A stretch of DNA of 64,000 nt from Deltaproteobacteria bacterium (GCA_016219015.1 JACRCL010000031.1:123384-187383), one strand, 5' to 3'. Shown: positions 49,465 through 60,377, counted from the first letter of the stretch. The notes: generated by a model not told the origin, from the sequence alone. Made by a program: numbers and translations.

Positions 49465-52344
49465 TCACGCCCCGGCCTGCAAGGCGGCCTTTATGAGTTT
49501 TTCAACCTCTTCGAGCGACCGTATGGAAGAGTCCTTAAGCTCCATCAACGCCACCCTGCACCCCTTCGAATCGAGCGCCTCCATGTCCCCGAACGCCTGC
49601 GAAAGCTCGAGCTCGGAGAAGCTGTAAGCGCTCTTGGGTATCGGCACGTCGTCTTCAGTCTCATGGCAGAGTATTATGAAAACACCCTTGTTCGCCCCGC
49701 CCTTGTGGAGCTGCCCGGTCGAGTGCAGGTACCTCGGCCCGTAGCCGAACTGGGTGGCCGCCTTTGTGGAGTCCCGGAGCGTCTTTCTCAGCCCGGTAAA
49801 GGTCTTCCCTGTCTTTTCATCGAGAGGGTCGTAGTAGGCGAGTATGCCCACGTAATCCCCCTTCTTTACAAGCTCCAGAAAACCCCTCATGGCGGATTCG
49901 AGGTCTCCGTTACCCCTTGCGCGCGCCCTTATGCTCTCGAACGTCGACTTGCCGAAGAAGGCCCTGACCCCGTCGCCCCTGACTTCTACGCCCGGCGGGG
50001 CGAGAGCGCCCTTTTCGCCGGTTTTATCGAGCGCGTGGAGGCGCGCCCTGGTGAGCCTCTTTGCCAGCTCCACGTCGGGCTGGTCGAACGGGTTTATGCC
50101 CAATACCTGCCCGGCCACGGCGGTCGCCACCTCCCACCTCAGGAACTCGCCTCCGAGCTCGTAGAGGTCTTTCATCCTGAAGCTTATGACCGGGTGGTTT
50201 GCCGAAGCGAGCTCTTTAAGCGTGTGCGCGAGCCTCCTGTCCTCGTGGACGGAGCTTATGTGTATGAAGACCCTGTCGTCGCCGTAGTCGGCGGGGGCGC
50301 CGGGGGGCTCGTTCACTATGGGGATGAGCCCCTTGCCTTCCTTACCCGTGGATTCGGCTATGAGCTGCTCTATCCAGAGGCCCAGGCTTTCAAGCTCCTT
50401 CGGGAGGAAGAAGGTGACCTTGTCTTTCCCGGACCTGCCGAGTATGCCGAGGGCCGCCCCGAGCATCACCACGGGGTTCTCCTTCTCCTTCATGCACGGG
50501 TGGGTCGCGGCCGAGATATTGCTGGCGTGGCTGAGCAGCCTCGATATGTCCACGCCTATTAGCGCGGCGGGCACGAGCCCGAAATAAGAGAGGGCCGAGA
50601 ACCTGCCGCCTATGTCGTGCGGGTTCAGGAATATCTTCCTGAACCTGTACTTCCTCGCGAACCCCTCAAGCGGCGTGCCAGGGTCGGTGATGGCTATGAA
50701 GTCCCTGCCGGCCGCCTCCCTTTTTTTGGCGTAAAGCAGCTGGTAGAAGTGCTCAAAGAGGCTCAGCGGCTCTATGGTGGAACCCGACTTGCTCGACACT
50801 ATGAACAGGGCCTTTTCGGACCCGGTCCTTTTAGTAACGGACCTTACGGCGTCCGGGTCCGTGGAGTCGAGGACTATCAGTTCCGGGTATCCCTGCGCCC
50901 GCCCGAAGACCTCGCTGAATACGAGCGGGGCGAGGCTGGAGCCTCCCATGCCGAGGAGCACCGCTATCGTGAACCCCTCCTCTTTTATGTCTTTGGCGAA
51001 GGAGGTTATGACGTCCCTGTTGTCCTCCATGAGGTCGGGCAGGGTGAGCCAGCCGAGCGCGTCCCTTATGAGTTTTTTCTCCTCAGGGCCTTTTTTCCAG
51101 ATAGACGGGTCTTTTGCCCAGAGCCTTTCAAGGAAGTTCTCGTCCCCTATCTCTTCGAGCGCCTCCGAGAGCGGGGCCTCGAACCCGTTGAGCGAATATT
51201 TCACGGCATAGCCCCTTTTCGCGTGCAGGTCTTTCCCCTTCTCCCCTATAGCCTTTATTATCGACGCGTAGGCCTCCGCCGCCCTCTTTATCCCGTCATC
51301 CTCGAGCTCCGGGACGAGCAGGGAGTAGTCTATCCCCAGCGAGCGGAGCTCCGAGATGACCTTTTTAGCCCCGTCGGTGTCTTCGGACAACCTCTGCCTT
51401 ACCCTGCCGTGGCCGTAGAAAGCGAGCAGGGTCTGGATGGGCATGATGGATATCGTCTCCGGCTCTATCAGCTCCTCCACGTATTTTGTGTCATGGAAAC
51501 GCGGGTCCTTCGTGCTCGTCGAGGCCCATACGAGCCTCTGGGGGACCGCGCCCTGCTCCTTGAGCCTTTTAAAACCGGGCCCGCCGAATATATCCCTGTA
51601 CTTGAGGAAAGCGAGCTTCGCGTTGGCTACCGCCGCCTTGCCCAGCAGGCCCCTGAGGCGCGCCTTCTCGTCGTTGGAGGAGGCGGCCTCGGCCCGCTCG
51701 TCTATCTTCTTATCTACGAGCGTGTCTATCCGGCTGAGAAGGAAGCTCGCCACGCTTACCACGGCGCCCAGCGGCTCGCCCTCTTTGGCCCTTCTTTCAA
51801 GCCCGCGGATATACGCTTGGGCAGCCTCCTCGTACCTCTCCGGGGAGAATATGAAGACCACGTCGGTCTTGTACCCCTCGAAGGTCAGCTCTTCTATTAT
51901 CTCCGTCCACCCGGCGACGCACGGGACGCGCATCATTATGTTAGACTTGTTGACGAGGGAATAGAAGGCCTTCGCCTCCATAAGAGCCTTGTCATGGCCT
52001 CTTACGAGGTCCCAGCGGATGTCGAAGCAGACATAGCCGTCCATCCCGCCCGTCTCTCTATAGACCGGCTCGAGGATATCGGCCGCGAGCCTCACGTCCC
52101 GCGCGGTTATCTTTTTAAGGATTTCGGGCCCGCTCAGGCCCTGCTCCGAGCACCTCTGGATATCCTCGTCATACTCGTTCGTCCCGTTGATGCCTTTTTC
52201 GAGGATATTGAGGTTGGAGGAGACCCCCGTAAGACCGTACTCTTCCATCAGGCGGCGGAGCTCCCCGGAGGTGATGAGGCCCTTCCGGAGGTTATCGTAC
52301 CAGACGCTTTGACCGATTTTTTTAAGAGTCAGTAAGGGGTTCAT
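49465..52344 (-). CDS. Bifunctional transaldolase / glucose-6-phosphate isomerase
   Basis: 959 residues, a fusion. The N-terminal transaldolase domain (about 1-370) has the Schiff-base lysine in VWASTSTKDP and FSPERYEEA. The C-terminal isomerase (about 400-940) has VLLGMGGSSLAPLV and IVSSKSGSTIEP, the sugar-phosphate-binding SIS elements, and a terminal Lys/His region in TGQLHKGG. It links the non-oxidative pentose phosphate branch to fructose 6-phosphate. It lies between tkt and gnd in the operon. Confidence 0.95.
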   Translation of the reverse strand: MNPLLTLKKIGQSVWYDNLRKGLITSGELRRLMEEYGLTGVSSNLNILEKGINGTNEYDEDIQRCSEQGLSGPEILKKITARDVRLAADILEPVYRETGGMDGYVCFDIRWDLVRGHDKALMEAKAFYSLVNKSNIMMRVPCVAGWTEIIEELTFEGYKTDVVFIFSPERYEEAAQAYIRGLERRAKEGEPLGAVVSVASFLLSRIDTLVDKKIDERAEAASSNDEKARLRGLLGKAAVANAKLAFLKYRDIFGGPGFKRLKEQGAVPQRLVWASTSTKDPRFHDTKYVEELIEPETISIMPIQTLLAFYGHGRVRQRLSEDTDGAKKVISELRSLGIDYSLLVPELEDDGIKRAAEAYASIIKAIGEKGKDLHAKRGYAVKYSLNGFEAPLSEALEEIGDENFLERLWAKDPSIWKKGPEEKKLIRDALGWLTLPDLMEDNRDVITSFAKDIKEEGFTIAVLLGMGGSSLAPLVFSEVFGRAQGYPELIVLDSTDPDAVRSVTKRTGSEKALFIVSSKSGSTIEPLSLFEHFYQLLYAKKREAAGRDFIAITDPGTPLEGFARKYRFRKIFLNPHDIGGRFSALSYFGLVPAALIGVDISRLLSHASNISAATHPCMKEKENPVVMLGAALGILGRSGKDKVTFFLPKELESLGLWIEQLIAESTGKEGKGLIPIVNEPPGAPADYGDDRVFIHISSVHEDRRLAHTLKELASANHPVISFRMKDLYELGGEFLRWEVATAVAGQVLGINPFDQPDVELAKRLTRARLHALDKTGEKGALAPPGVEVRGDGVRAFFGKSTFESIRARARGNGDLESAMRGFLELVKKGDYVGILAYYDPLDEKTGKTFTGLRKTLRDSTKAATQFGYGPRYLHSTGQLHKGGANKGVFIILCHETEDDVPIPKSAYSFSELELSQAFGDMEALDSKGCRVALMELKDSSIRSLEEVEKLIKAALQAGA

Positions 52345-52479
52345 GGCTCTCCCTGCGTGTAATTGAGGAAATTTACAGATTTGCCAAGGAGCGGGGCGCT
52401 ACGCCGGCCGCCCGGCAGGCACCGGGCGCGGATTATGGAATTTACACGAATATTCTATCTAAGAAACCTCTGATTAATT

Positions 52480-52520
52480 GAATCTCCCCGCAGCAAGCTG
52501 CGGGGAATCTTCGACGCAAT
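52480..52520 (+). repeat. CCCCGCAGCAAGCTGCGGGG hairpin fragment
   Basis: A 41-bp piece of the element at 60419-60535, one hairpin only, between tal-pgi and tkt. Confidence 0.55.
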
Positions 52521-52558
52521 GACAGCAAATCAGAGCTTCCCTAAGTATAACAGGGACG

Positions 52559-54607
52559 TCATATTCTATCAAGGTAGAGGCCTTTTCCCTTGTTCAGGAG
52601 CGAAAGGGCCTTTGCCGTGACGTCTTTGGATGTGAAGCCGAACTTCTCGAAAAGCGTCTTGTAAGGGGCCGACGCGCCGAACCTGTCTATCCCGACCGCC
52701 TCGCCGTCGAGCCCCACGTAGCGGTGCCACCCGGCGGTGGAGCCCGCCTCTATCGAGACACGCGCCTTTATGTGCGGCGGCAGGACGGAAGCCCTGTAGC
52801 CCTCGTCCTGCGCCTCGAATAGCTCCCAGCTCGGCATCGCCACCACCCGCGCCCTTACCCCGCGACGGTTAAGCTCCTCGAACGATTCGAGCGCGAGGTG
52901 GACCTCCGAGCCCGTGGCCATGAGGATTATCTCCGGCTCGCCTTCGGAAGGGTCCGCGAGCACGTAAGCGCCTTTTGAAAGGCCCTCCGCCGGAGAGAAC
53001 CTGGACCTGTCTATTACAGGCAGGTTCTGCCTCGTCAATATGAGGGCCGTTGGATTCTGGCGCGTAAGCGCCTCTTTCCAGGCGACCGCGACCTCGGCGG
53101 CGTCGCTCGGCCTTATTACCGTCAGGCCGGGTATAGACCTCAGGTTTGAAAGCTGCTCTATCGGCTGGTGCGTGGGGCCGTCCTCGCCGAGCCCGATGGA
53201 GTCGTGCGTGAGCACGAATATCGTCTGAAGGCCCATGATGGCCGAAAGCCTTATCGCGGGCTTCATGTAGTCCGAGAATATGAGGAAGGTCGCGCCGTAA
53301 GGCACAAGTATCCTGCTTAGCGCCATGCCGTTCAATATCGAGCCCATGGCGTGCTCGCGCACCCCGAAGTGGATGTTCCTTCCGCTTGAGCCCGGCATGA
53401 AGTCCGTGAACCCCTTGAGGTGCGTGTTCGTCGACGGGGCGAGGTCAGCGGAGCCGCCCAGCAGAAATGGCGTCTTCCCGGCTATCGCGTTCAGGACCTT
53501 TCCAGAGGCGCTGCGTGTGGCCATGGGGCCGTCCTTCGGAGCGAATGATGGGAGGGCAGAGGCCCAATCAGAGCACTGCCTGCCTTCCCGGTCGAGGAGC
53601 CCTTTAAGCTCCGCGGCTTCCTCCGGGTATTCCCTGCCGTATCTCTCGACAAGGCCCGTCCATTCTTTCTCGAGGGATTCGCCCTTTTTCCGGGCGTCCA
53701 TCCCTTTTTTTACTTCATCGGGTATGAAGAAATCCGGCGTAAGGGGCCAGCCCAGCTTTTCCTTCGTTGCCCTGACCTCGTCCTTTCCAAGGGGCGCGCC
53801 GTGGGCCTCATTGGAGTCCTGCTTTCCGCTTCCGAAACCTATGTTGGTGCGGGCGATTATTATCGAGGGCCTGCCCTTCTCGGCCTTCGCGGCCTCGATG
53901 GCCCTGGCTATCCCTTCGAGGTCGTTGCCCCCGGCCTTCTGGACGTGCCATTTCAAGGCTTCGAACCTCTTGCCGACGTCCTCCGTAAATGAAAGCTCGG
54001 TGCCGCCTTCGATGGTTATCTTGTTGTCCGAATAGAGGTAGATGAGTTTTCCAAGCCCGAGATGGCCGGCGAGCGAGGCCGCCTCGTTCGTGACGCCCTC
54101 CATGAGGTCGCCGTCGCTTACTATCGAGTATATGTGGTAATCGAAGATATCATAGCCGGGCCTGTTATACCGCTCCGCGAGGTATTTTTCGGCCATGGCC
54201 ATGCCGACGCCCGTGGCGAAACCCTGCCCGAGCGGGCCGGTGGTCGTCTCTATGCCTATCTCAAGGTCGTACTCGGGGTGTCCGGGCGTATGGCTGCCCC
54301 ACTGCCTGAAGCCCTTCAGCTCATCGAGCGGGAGATTGTAGCCCGTAAGGTGGAGGAGCGAGTACAGGAGCATGGAGCCGTGGCCCGCCGAAAGGACGAA
54401 GCGGTCCCGGTTGTGCCACGCCGGGTTCCCGGGGTTATGCCTCAGAAAATGCCTCCAGAGGACGTACGCCATGGGGGCGTCGCCCATCGGCATGCCGGGG
54501 TGGCCCGAGTTGGCCTTCTCAACGGCGTCTATCGCAAGGAACCTGATGGTATTTATCGCAAGCTCGTCAGCACTTCCAAAACCGGACACTTTCGCCACAG
54601 CCATCAT
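52559..54607 (-). CDS. tkt: Transketolase
   Basis: 682 residues. It moves two-carbon units with thiamine diphosphate. The ThDP site GDGDLMEGV...DNKITIEG appears as [15 protein letters not shown] and [19 protein letters not shown] and [19 protein letters not shown] are also in place. AAGAAGGGG lies upstream of the ATG. It is the first gene of the operon. Confidence 0.96.
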   Translation of the reverse strand: MMAVAKVSGFGSADELAINTIRFLAIDAVEKANSGHPGMPMGDAPMAYVLWRHFLRHNPGNPAWHNRDRFVLSAGHGSMLLYSLLHLTGYNLPLDELKGFRQWGSHTPGHPEYDLEIGIETTTGPLGQGFATGVGMAMAEKYLAERYNRPGYDIFDYHIYSIVSDGDLMEGVTNEAASLAGHLGLGKLIYLYSDNKITIEGGTELSFTEDVGKRFEALKWHVQKAGGNDLEGIARAIEAAKAEKGRPSIIIARTNIGFGSGKQDSNEAHGAPLGKDEVRATKEKLGWPLTPDFFIPDEVKKGMDARKKGESLEKEWTGLVERYGREYPEEAAELKGLLDREGRQCSDWASALPSFAPKDGPMATRSASGKVLNAIAGKTPFLLGGSADLAPSTNTHLKGFTDFMPGSSGRNIHFGVREHAMGSILNGMALSRILVPYGATFLIFSDYMKPAIRLSAIMGLQTIFVLTHDSIGLGEDGPTHQPIEQLSNLRSIPGLTVIRPSDAAEVAVAWKEALTRQNPTALILTRQNLPVIDRSRFSPAEGLSKGAYVLADPSEGEPEIILMATGSEVHLALESFEELNRRGVRARVVAMPSWELFEAQDEGYRASVLPPHIKARVSIEAGSTAGWHRYVGLDGEAVGIDRFGASAPYKTLFEKFGFTSKDVTAKALSLLNKGKGLYLDRI

Positions 54608-54616
54608 CGCCCCTTC

Positions 54617-55294
54617 TTAGACGTTTATTTTATCGCCCTTGCTCATATCCCCGAGGTCGACGCCCTTGTGCTTAGATACCGCCGCCTTGAACTCGTCGTT
54701 GTTCGGCGCCACCACCCCGCCGGTCATTATCACCTTGAAGGCGTCCTCGACCCTCATATCGAGGGGGATTATGTCCTTCTCCCTCGCCATTATGTAGAAC
54801 CCGGTTGTCGGGTTCGGGGTCGTTGGCAGGAAGACGCTCACAGAGTCGTCGTGGGTCTTCTTTCTAAGCTCCCCGGTGGGCTTGCCGGTAAGAAAACCGA
54901 TGGAGAAGAGCCCCGCGCGCGGGAACTCGATCAGGACGACCTTCCTGAAGCTCTGGTTATCGGTAAAAAAGGTCTCCATGAACTGCTTGGTCGCGTTGTA
55001 GACGACCCTCAGGACCGGGACCTTCGACAGGGCCTTCTCGCCCATATAAAGGAGCCTCTTGCCGAAAAAATTAGTGGTAAGGACCCCGACGATAAAGATA
55101 GAGGCTATCGTTACCAGTATGCCCAGGCCCGGTATATGGAAAGGCAGGTACGTGTCCGGCCGGAGGGACTGCGGCAGGATCGTGAAGACGTTGTCCATAA
55201 ACCCCACGATAAGCGAGAGGATATAGAGGGATATGTACAGGGGCACCACGACAAGGAGCCCCGTTATGAAGTACCCTTTAAGGCTTTTTTTCAT
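54617..55294 (-). CDS. DUF502 membrane protein
   Basis: 225 residues. Two N-terminal transmembrane helices (about 8-30 and 52-75) are followed by the soluble DUF502 domain with [17 protein letters not shown] and [11 protein letters not shown]. Function is unknown. It overlaps the panD end by four bases (ATGA) and lies nine bases before tkt, bridging pantothenate and sugar genes. Confidence 0.92.
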   Translation of the reverse strand: MKKSLKGYFITGLLVVVPLYISLYILSLIVGFMDNVFTILPQSLRPDTYLPFHIPGLGILVTIASIFIVGVLTTNFFGKRLLYMGEKALSKVPVLRVVYNATKQFMETFFTDNQSFRKVVLIEFPRAGLFSIGFLTGKPTGELRKKTHDDSVSVFLPTTPNPTTGFYIMAREKDIIPLDMRVEDAFKVIMTGGVVAPNNDEFKAAVSKHKGVDLGDMSKGDKINV

Positions 55295-55671
55295 ATACTG
55301 CAGCCGGCAAGCTCGGCGCTTATCTTCTTTATGGAGTTTTTGGCGTCTACATAGACGAGCACCGGGGCATGCCTTTGCGCCTCGGCCTCGTCGAGGACCG
55401 AGTAGCTCGCTATGATGACGAGGTCGCCTTTTTTGGCGAGGTGAGCGGCCGCCCCGTTTATCGAGATGACCCCGCTCCCCCTCTTGCCCTTTATGACATA
55501 GGTAGTAAGGCGGTTGCCGTTATTTATGTCGTATATCTGTACCTGCTCGAACTCGTATATGCCCGCGGCCTCCATGAGGGCCTCGTCAATGGCCACCGAG
55601 CCCTCGTAGCCGAGGTTCGCGTCCGTCACCGTGGCCCTGTGTATCTTGCTTTTCAGCATTACGCGCTGCAT
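55291..55671 (-). CDS. panD: Aspartate 1-decarboxylase (pyruvoyl)
   Basis: 126 residues. It makes beta-alanine from aspartate. The self-cleavage site Gly24-Ser25 (GYEGSVAID), which gives the pyruvoyl group, and Lys/Tyr active-site residues ([13 protein letters not shown]) are intact. The gene overlaps the end of panC by 13 bases. Confidence 0.97.
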   Translation of the reverse strand: MQRVMLKSKIHRATVTDANLGYEGSVAIDEALMEAAGIYEFEQVQIYDINNGNRLTTYVIKGKRGSGVISINGAAAHLAKKGDLVIIASYSVLDEAEAQRHAPVLVYVDAKNSIKKISAELAGCSI

Positions 55672-56540
55672 TTTTTAGACCTTCCTCCTTCTTTATCCTT
55701 GCCAAGGATGCGATTGTCTATAAGCCGCGCCCTGCCGATCCTTACCGCTACCGCAAGGAGGGCGCCGTCTTCAATGCGGTCGAGGTCGGCAAGCGTATCC
55801 TTATCGCAGACCTTTATATACTCTACCACGGCAGAGGGCTCTTTCTCTATGATTTTTTTGACCGTGCCGACTACCGCCCCGCTATCCCTTTCGCCCTTCA
55901 AAAACCCCTTTTCGGCCTCTTTCAGGGCCTCGGGGATGCACCTCGCGGCCTCCCTTTCGGCCTCCGTCAGATAGGAGTTACGGGAGCTCATCGCCAGCCC
56001 GTCAGGCTCCCTTACGGTATCAACCCCTATTACCTCCACCCCGAGGTTCAGGTCCTCCGCGAGCCTCTTTATGACGACGAGCTGCTGGTAGTCTTTTTTG
56101 CCGAATATCGCCTTATTGGGCATGACGATATTGAATAACTTCAAAACAACCGTTGCAACGCCCCTGAAATGGCCCGGCCTCGATTCACCGCAGAGGTTCT
56201 TCGACGCCTCGGTCACCTCGACGAACGTCTGGTACCCTTCGGGGTACATATCCCCGGCCTTGGGCGCGAAGATACAGTCTACACCGCATTCTCCGGCTAT
56301 CCTCAAGTCCTTTTCAAAGTCCCTCGGGTAGGTCTTGAAGTCCTCTTTCGTCCCGAACTGGGCGGGGTTTACGAAGATGCTCAGGACGAGTACGTCGCCG
56401 AGGCCTCTGCCTGTCTTCAGCAGCTCCCTGTGTCCGTCGTGGAGAAAGCCCATTGTCGGGACAAGGGCAATTTTAAGCCCTTTGGCCCTCGCGCCTTTTA
56501 TAAAGTCTTGCATCTCCTGGACATTTTCGATGACTTTCAT
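55659..56540 (-). CDS. panC: Pantothenate synthetase
   Basis: 293 residues. It joins pantoate and beta-alanine with ATP. Nucleotide-binding [40 protein letters not shown] are typical. It sits between panB and panD in one direction, so the operon covers the committed steps to pantothenate apart from panE. Confidence 0.97.
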   Translation of the reverse strand: MKVIENVQEMQDFIKGARAKGLKIALVPTMGFLHDGHRELLKTGRGLGDVLVLSIFVNPAQFGTKEDFKTYPRDFEKDLRIAGECGVDCIFAPKAGDMYPEGYQTFVEVTEASKNLCGESRPGHFRGVATVVLKLFNIVMPNKAIFGKKDYQQLVVIKRLAEDLNLGVEVIGVDTVREPDGLAMSSRNSYLTEAEREAARCIPEALKEAEKGFLKGERDSGAVVGTVKKIIEKEPSAVVEYIKVCDKDTLADLDRIEDGALLAVAVRIGRARLIDNRILGKDKEGGRSKKCSA

Positions 56541-56602
56541 CTCTGCGAGTTACCTTGAGCCCTCCGTGTTCAACAAAGTATAAAGACATTTATTGCGTTC
56601 GC

Positions 56603-57403
56603 CTAATAAGTATTCTCTTTCGAGGGAAACCTCCCCTCCTCCACGTCTTTTATATACTCTCCGACGGCCTTCGTTATCACGGTCCTCAGGTCGGCGTATT
56701 TTTTTACGTATTTCGGGCACTTGGCGTCGCAGTTGAGCCCGAGCATGTCGTTTACGACCAGCACCTGCCCGTCGCAGCCAGCGCCCGCTCCTATGCCTAT
56801 CGTCGGTATGGACAGGGCCTCTGTTATCTCTTTTGCCAGATTGCCGGGTATGCCCTCAAGGACTATCGAGAACGCGCCTGCCTCGGCTATGGCGTAGGCG
56901 TCTTCCATTATCACCTCGGCGTCGGTCCTTGTCTTACCCTGCACTCTGTAGCCGCCCATCCTGTGTATCGACTGAGGGGTAAGGCCGATATGGCCCATCA
57001 CGGGTATGTCTATCTCGGCTATGGCCTTTACGGTATTGGCCATCCTCTTGCCCCCTTCGAGCTTTACGGCCTCGGCCCCGCCCTCTTTTATGAGCCTGCA
57101 CGCGTTCCTCTTCGCCTCTTCCGGGGACACCTGGTACGAGGCAAAGGGCATGTCGCTCACGATAAGCGCGTTCTGCCTGCCCCTGGCCACCGCGCGCGTG
57201 TGGTAGATTATCTCGTCCACTGTCACGGGAAGGGTGTTTTCATAGCCCGCCTCGACCATGCCCGCGGAGTCCCCTACTATGAACATGGCTATCCCGGCCT
57301 CGTCGAGTATCTTCGCCATCTGGGCGCTGTAGGCCGTCAAAACCGGGATCTTCCTCCCCTCGGCCTTCATCTTCATTATGTCGACGGCTGTTATCTTTTT
57401 CAT
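56603..57403 (-). CDS. panB: 3-methyl-2-oxobutanoate hydroxymethyltransferase
   Basis: 266 residues. It makes ketopantoate. Motifs VLTAYSAQMAKILDEAGI, VGDSAGMVEAGY, GGYRVQGKT and VLEGIP match PanB. The TAG stop is followed at once by GCGAACGCAATAAATGTC, a solo end of the 1336-1611 element. Confidence 0.97.
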   Translation of the reverse strand: MKKITAVDIMKMKAEGRKIPVLTAYSAQMAKILDEAGIAMFIVGDSAGMVEAGYENTLPVTVDEIIYHTRAVARGRQNALIVSDMPFASYQVSPEEAKRNACRLIKEGGAEAVKLEGGKRMANTVKAIAEIDIPVMGHIGLTPQSIHRMGGYRVQGKTRTDAEVIMEDAYAIAEAGAFSIVLEGIPGNLAKEITEALSIPTIGIGAGAGCDGQVLVVNDMLGLNCDAKCPKYVKKYADLRTVITKAVGEYIKDVEEGRFPSKENTY

Positions 57404-57541
57404 CTTATTATATTGAGAAACTAAAAAAACCTTCCAAACGGCCAGGAAGATCTCATTTTAAAGCCGATTATTACGTTTTTAATGGCCTGTAGACCGATAT
57501 TATATTATAGACTAAAACCCGTCTTTAGACAATAGGCAGGG

Positions 57542-58186
57542 CTACTGGCCCGACGAAAGCGGGATATAGTGCTGCGACCCGCCGCGCATGGTCTTGATTT
57601 CCTTGACTAAATTGGACAGGTCAGCGGGGTTGTTGACGAAGTCTATCTCCGTGGTATTTACGACCAGCAGGGGCGTGTCGTTATAATAAAAGAAATACCT
57701 GTTGTACGCGTCTATGAGCTTTTCGAGGTACTCTTCCTTCACACCCTTCTCGTAGTCCTTGTTCCGCCTGCCGATCCTTTCGAGCAGGACCTCGGTAGAC
57801 GCCTGGAGGTATATGACAAGGTCGGGCTTTGGGATGCGGGTGTCGAGGAGCCTGTAGACCTGCTCATAGAGGGAGAGCTCGTTCTCGTCGAGGTTCAGGT
57901 ATGCGAATATCCTGTCCTTTGCGAAGAAGTAATCCGAGATGACGGTGGAGTTGAAGAGTTCCTGCTGGAACATCTCCTTTTGCTGCTGGTACCTGCTCAG
58001 GAGGAAGAAGAGCTGGGTCTGGAAGGCGAATTTCTTGATATCCGCATAGAAGTTCGGCAGGAACGGGTTAGCGTCGACCTCCTCAATGAGGGTCCTTCCG
58101 TTAAGCTCGTTCGCAAGCAGCTCCGCAAGGCTCGATTTGCCGACGCCTATCGGGCCCTCTATCGCGATGTAGCGTGATTTTTCCAT
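57542..58186 (-). CDS. Deoxynucleoside kinase
   Basis: 214 residues from the ATG at 58186. The P-loop GPIGVGKSS, the substrate motif EEVDANPFLPNFY and the SDYFFAKDRIFA region (ERS/DRS-like) fit dAdo/dCyd-type kinases; RIGRRNKDYEKGV is the lid. It salvages deoxynucleosides. It lies upstream of panB on the same strand, an arrangement known in several bacteria. Confidence 0.93.
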   Translation of the reverse strand: MEKSRYIAIEGPIGVGKSSLAELLANELNGRTLIEEVDANPFLPNFYADIKKFAFQTQLFFLLSRYQQQKEMFQQELFNSTVISDYFFAKDRIFAYLNLDENELSLYEQVYRLLDTRIPKPDLVIYLQASTEVLLERIGRRNKDYEKGVKEEYLEKLIDAYNRYFFYYNDTPLLVVNTTEIDFVNNPADLSNLVKEIKTMRGGSQHYIPLSSGQ

Positions 58187-58502
58187 TCCAGTTTCCGGGG
58201 GACAGGAGAACAAATTATCTCAGAGGCGGAAAAAAGTCAAGGAACATGAGGCGCGGACGCGCGCTTATTTTTAGGCTACCTCTAAAAATTGTTCTTTTTC
58301 CTGACCTCTGCGTCAGGTCGAAAATAAAAATGCTCACATATTACATATATGCTGCGCTTTTTATTTCCGCCCTTCCTTGACTTCAGAAAAAATTCCTAAT
58401 TTTTAGAGGTCAGCCTTTAGATATTTCGGGTAAGAAAATTTCTTTGTTTTTTTGAGGGATTTTGCGTCAGTAAAAGATGCAAGGTTGAAACAGGCAAGCA
58501 GA
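58187..58502. other. Intergenic with a MITE-like element
   Basis: The 144-bp CTCTAAAAATT element (58273-58416) fills the middle; the rest shows no gene. Confidence 0.65.
58273..58416 (+). repeat. CTCTAAAAATT element, long copy
   Basis: A 144-bp element with ends AGGCTACCTCTAAAAATT and AATTTTTAGAGGTCAGCCT, which are inverted copies. Interior landmarks are CTGACCTCTGCGT, CATATATGCTGCGC and CTTGACTTCAG. The 62757-62890 copy is inverted and the 44949-45002 copy lacks the middle. No coding potential, so MITE-like. Confidence 0.8.
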
Positions 58503-59348
58503 TCAGGCTTCCCTGCCCTTTATTTCGAGGAATGCGTCGGTCAACCTGCCGAACTCCTTTAGGTCCAGCGTCTCGCCCCTCCTTTTCGGGTCTATGCCCG
58601 CCTCCTCAAGCGCCCTCTCGACCACGTCCTTTTCAAAGCCGAGCGCCTTCAGGGCGTTGGAGAGCATCTTCCTCCTTGTTCCGAACGACGCCCTCACTAC
58701 TTTTTTGAAAAAGTCCTCGTCCCTTATCTCGACCCTCGGTTTGTCGAGCACTTTGAGCGACACCACGGCAGAGTCGACCTTGGGCCTCGGGGAGAAGAGG
58801 TTACGCGATACGTCGAGCTCCTTTTTTATTTCCGTAAACGCCTGTGTAAAGACGCTGAGGACGCCGTACTCCTTTGTCCCCGGAGGGGCCACGAGCCTTT
58901 CGGCCACCTCCTTCTGGAACATCAGGACAAGGAGCGAGAACGCCTTTCTTTCGGATAAGAACTTCGCGAGTATCGGGCCTGAAATATTGTACGGGAGGTT
59001 GGATACGAGCTTGAACCTGCACCCGCGCCCTTCAGCCAGCTCAAGGAACGACGCCTTCAGCGCGTCGCCGGTTATAACTTCGAGGTTTTCAGGGAACTTC
59101 CTTTTCAAAAGGGCCGCCAGGTCCCTATCGACCTCTATGGCCGTGACCTTTGCCCCGGCCTCGATAAGCCCTTCGGTTAGCGCGCCCTTGCCCGGCCCTA
59201 TTTCGAGGACGCAGTCGCCCTCTTTTATCGACGCTATGGCGACGATCTTCCTTATTACGTTCTTATCTACGAGGAAGTGCTGGCCGAACCTCTTTTTGGG
59301 GTAAAGGATGGCGGGCTTTTCGTGGTCGTCTTCGTGGTCAGGGTGCAT
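58503..59348 (-). CDS. rsmA: 16S rRNA dimethyladenosine transferase
   Basis: 281 residues. It dimethylates two adjacent adenines near the 3' end of 16S rRNA. Motif X RFGQHFLVDKNV, motif I VLEIGPGKGALTEGLI and motif IV NLPYNIS are intact. It follows tsaD on the same strand by nine bases. Confidence 0.96.
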   Translation of the reverse strand: MHPDHEDDHEKPAILYPKKRFGQHFLVDKNVIRKIVAIASIKEGDCVLEIGPGKGALTEGLIEAGAKVTAIEVDRDLAALLKRKFPENLEVITGDALKASFLELAEGRGCRFKLVSNLPYNISGPILAKFLSERKAFSLLVLMFQKEVAERLVAPPGTKEYGVLSVFTQAFTEIKKELDVSRNLFSPRPKVDSAVVSLKVLDKPRVEIRDEDFFKKVVRASFGTRRKMLSNALKALGFEKDVVERALEEAGIDPKRRGETLDLKEFGRLTDAFLEIKGREA

Positions 59349-59357
59349 TATTTTTTC

Positions 59358-60377
59358 TTAAAATCCTTCCCACGTCGGCTTCGAGTCCATGTCGAGCGTT
59401 CCGAAGGCGCCTTTTTTCAACTGGTGATACCCGAGAGAGGCTATCATGGCGCCGTTGTCGCTGCAAAAACGCGGCGGCGGGATGAAGAGCCTGAAGCCCC
59501 CGTCCCTTGCCGCCTCGGTAAGCCGCGTCCTGAGCCTCGAGTTGCAGGCTACCCCTCCGGCCACGACAAGGTCGCTCGCGCCCGTTGCCTCAAGCGCCCA
59601 AAGGGCCTTTCCCACGAGCACGTCCACGACCGACTCCTGGAAGCTCGCGGCGAGGTCTTTTACCGCTTCAGGGCCGGTGGCAAGCCCGTGGCCTTTAACA
59701 TAATTGAGCACAGCGGTCTTTACCCCGCTGAAGCTGAAATCAAGGTTGCCCTTTGCCATGAACGGGCGGGTGAACTCGACGGACTTTCTGTTGCCTTCTT
59801 TAGCGAGCCTGTCTATGGCCACGCCTCCGGGGTACCCGAGGCCGAGGAGCTTCGCCACCTTGTCAAAGGCCTCGCCTGCCGCGTCATCGAGCGTCTGCCC
59901 GATTATTCTGTATTCCGTAAAACCCGTGAGGTGCAGAAGCGTTGTATGCCCGCCCGACACGATGAGGGCCACAAGCGGGAAGCGCGGGACTTCCTTCTCC
60001 GCCCTGCCTTCGATGAGGAAGGCCGCGTGCGGGTGCGCCTCGATGTGGTTTACCCCGGTGAACGGAAGCCCTGCCGTATAAGATACGGCTTTGGCGAAAG
60101 AAAGGCCTATGAGTATCGAGCCCACCAGCCCCGGCCCCTGCGTTACGGCTATGCCGCCAATGTCTTTTAAAGTGACTCCCGCCTTTGAGAGCGCCTCCTC
60201 GACGACCGGGATTATCATCTCGATGTGTCTCCGTGAGGCGAGCTCGGGCACCACGCCGCCGTACGGGGCGTGCACCATGTCCTGCGAGGAGACGACAGAG
60301 GAGAGGACGTACCTGCCGTCCTCGACCACGGCCGCCGCCGTATCGTCGCAGGAGGATTCTATTCCGAGGATGAGCAT
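59358..60377 (-). CDS. tsaD: tRNA t6A threonylcarbamoyltransferase TsaD
   Basis: 339 residues from the ATG at 60377. The start ILGIESSCDDTAAAVV, metal-binding GVNHIEAHPHAAF and SGGHTTLL are diagnostic. It makes t6A37 in tRNAs reading ANN codons, with TsaB/TsaE/TsaC elsewhere. The frame runs on upstream into repeat sequence to 60530, which is not coding. Confidence 0.96.
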   Translation of the reverse strand: MLILGIESSCDDTAAAVVEDGRYVLSSVVSSQDMVHAPYGGVVPELASRRHIEMIIPVVEEALSKAGVTLKDIGGIAVTQGPGLVGSILIGLSFAKAVSYTAGLPFTGVNHIEAHPHAAFLIEGRAEKEVPRFPLVALIVSGGHTTLLHLTGFTEYRIIGQTLDDAAGEAFDKVAKLLGLGYPGGVAIDRLAKEGNRKSVEFTRPFMAKGNLDFSFSGVKTAVLNYVKGHGLATGPEAVKDLAASFQESVVDVLVGKALWALEATGASDLVVAGGVACNSRLRTRLTEAARDGGFRLFIPPPRFCSDNGAMIASLGYHQLKKGAFGTLDMDSKPTWEGF

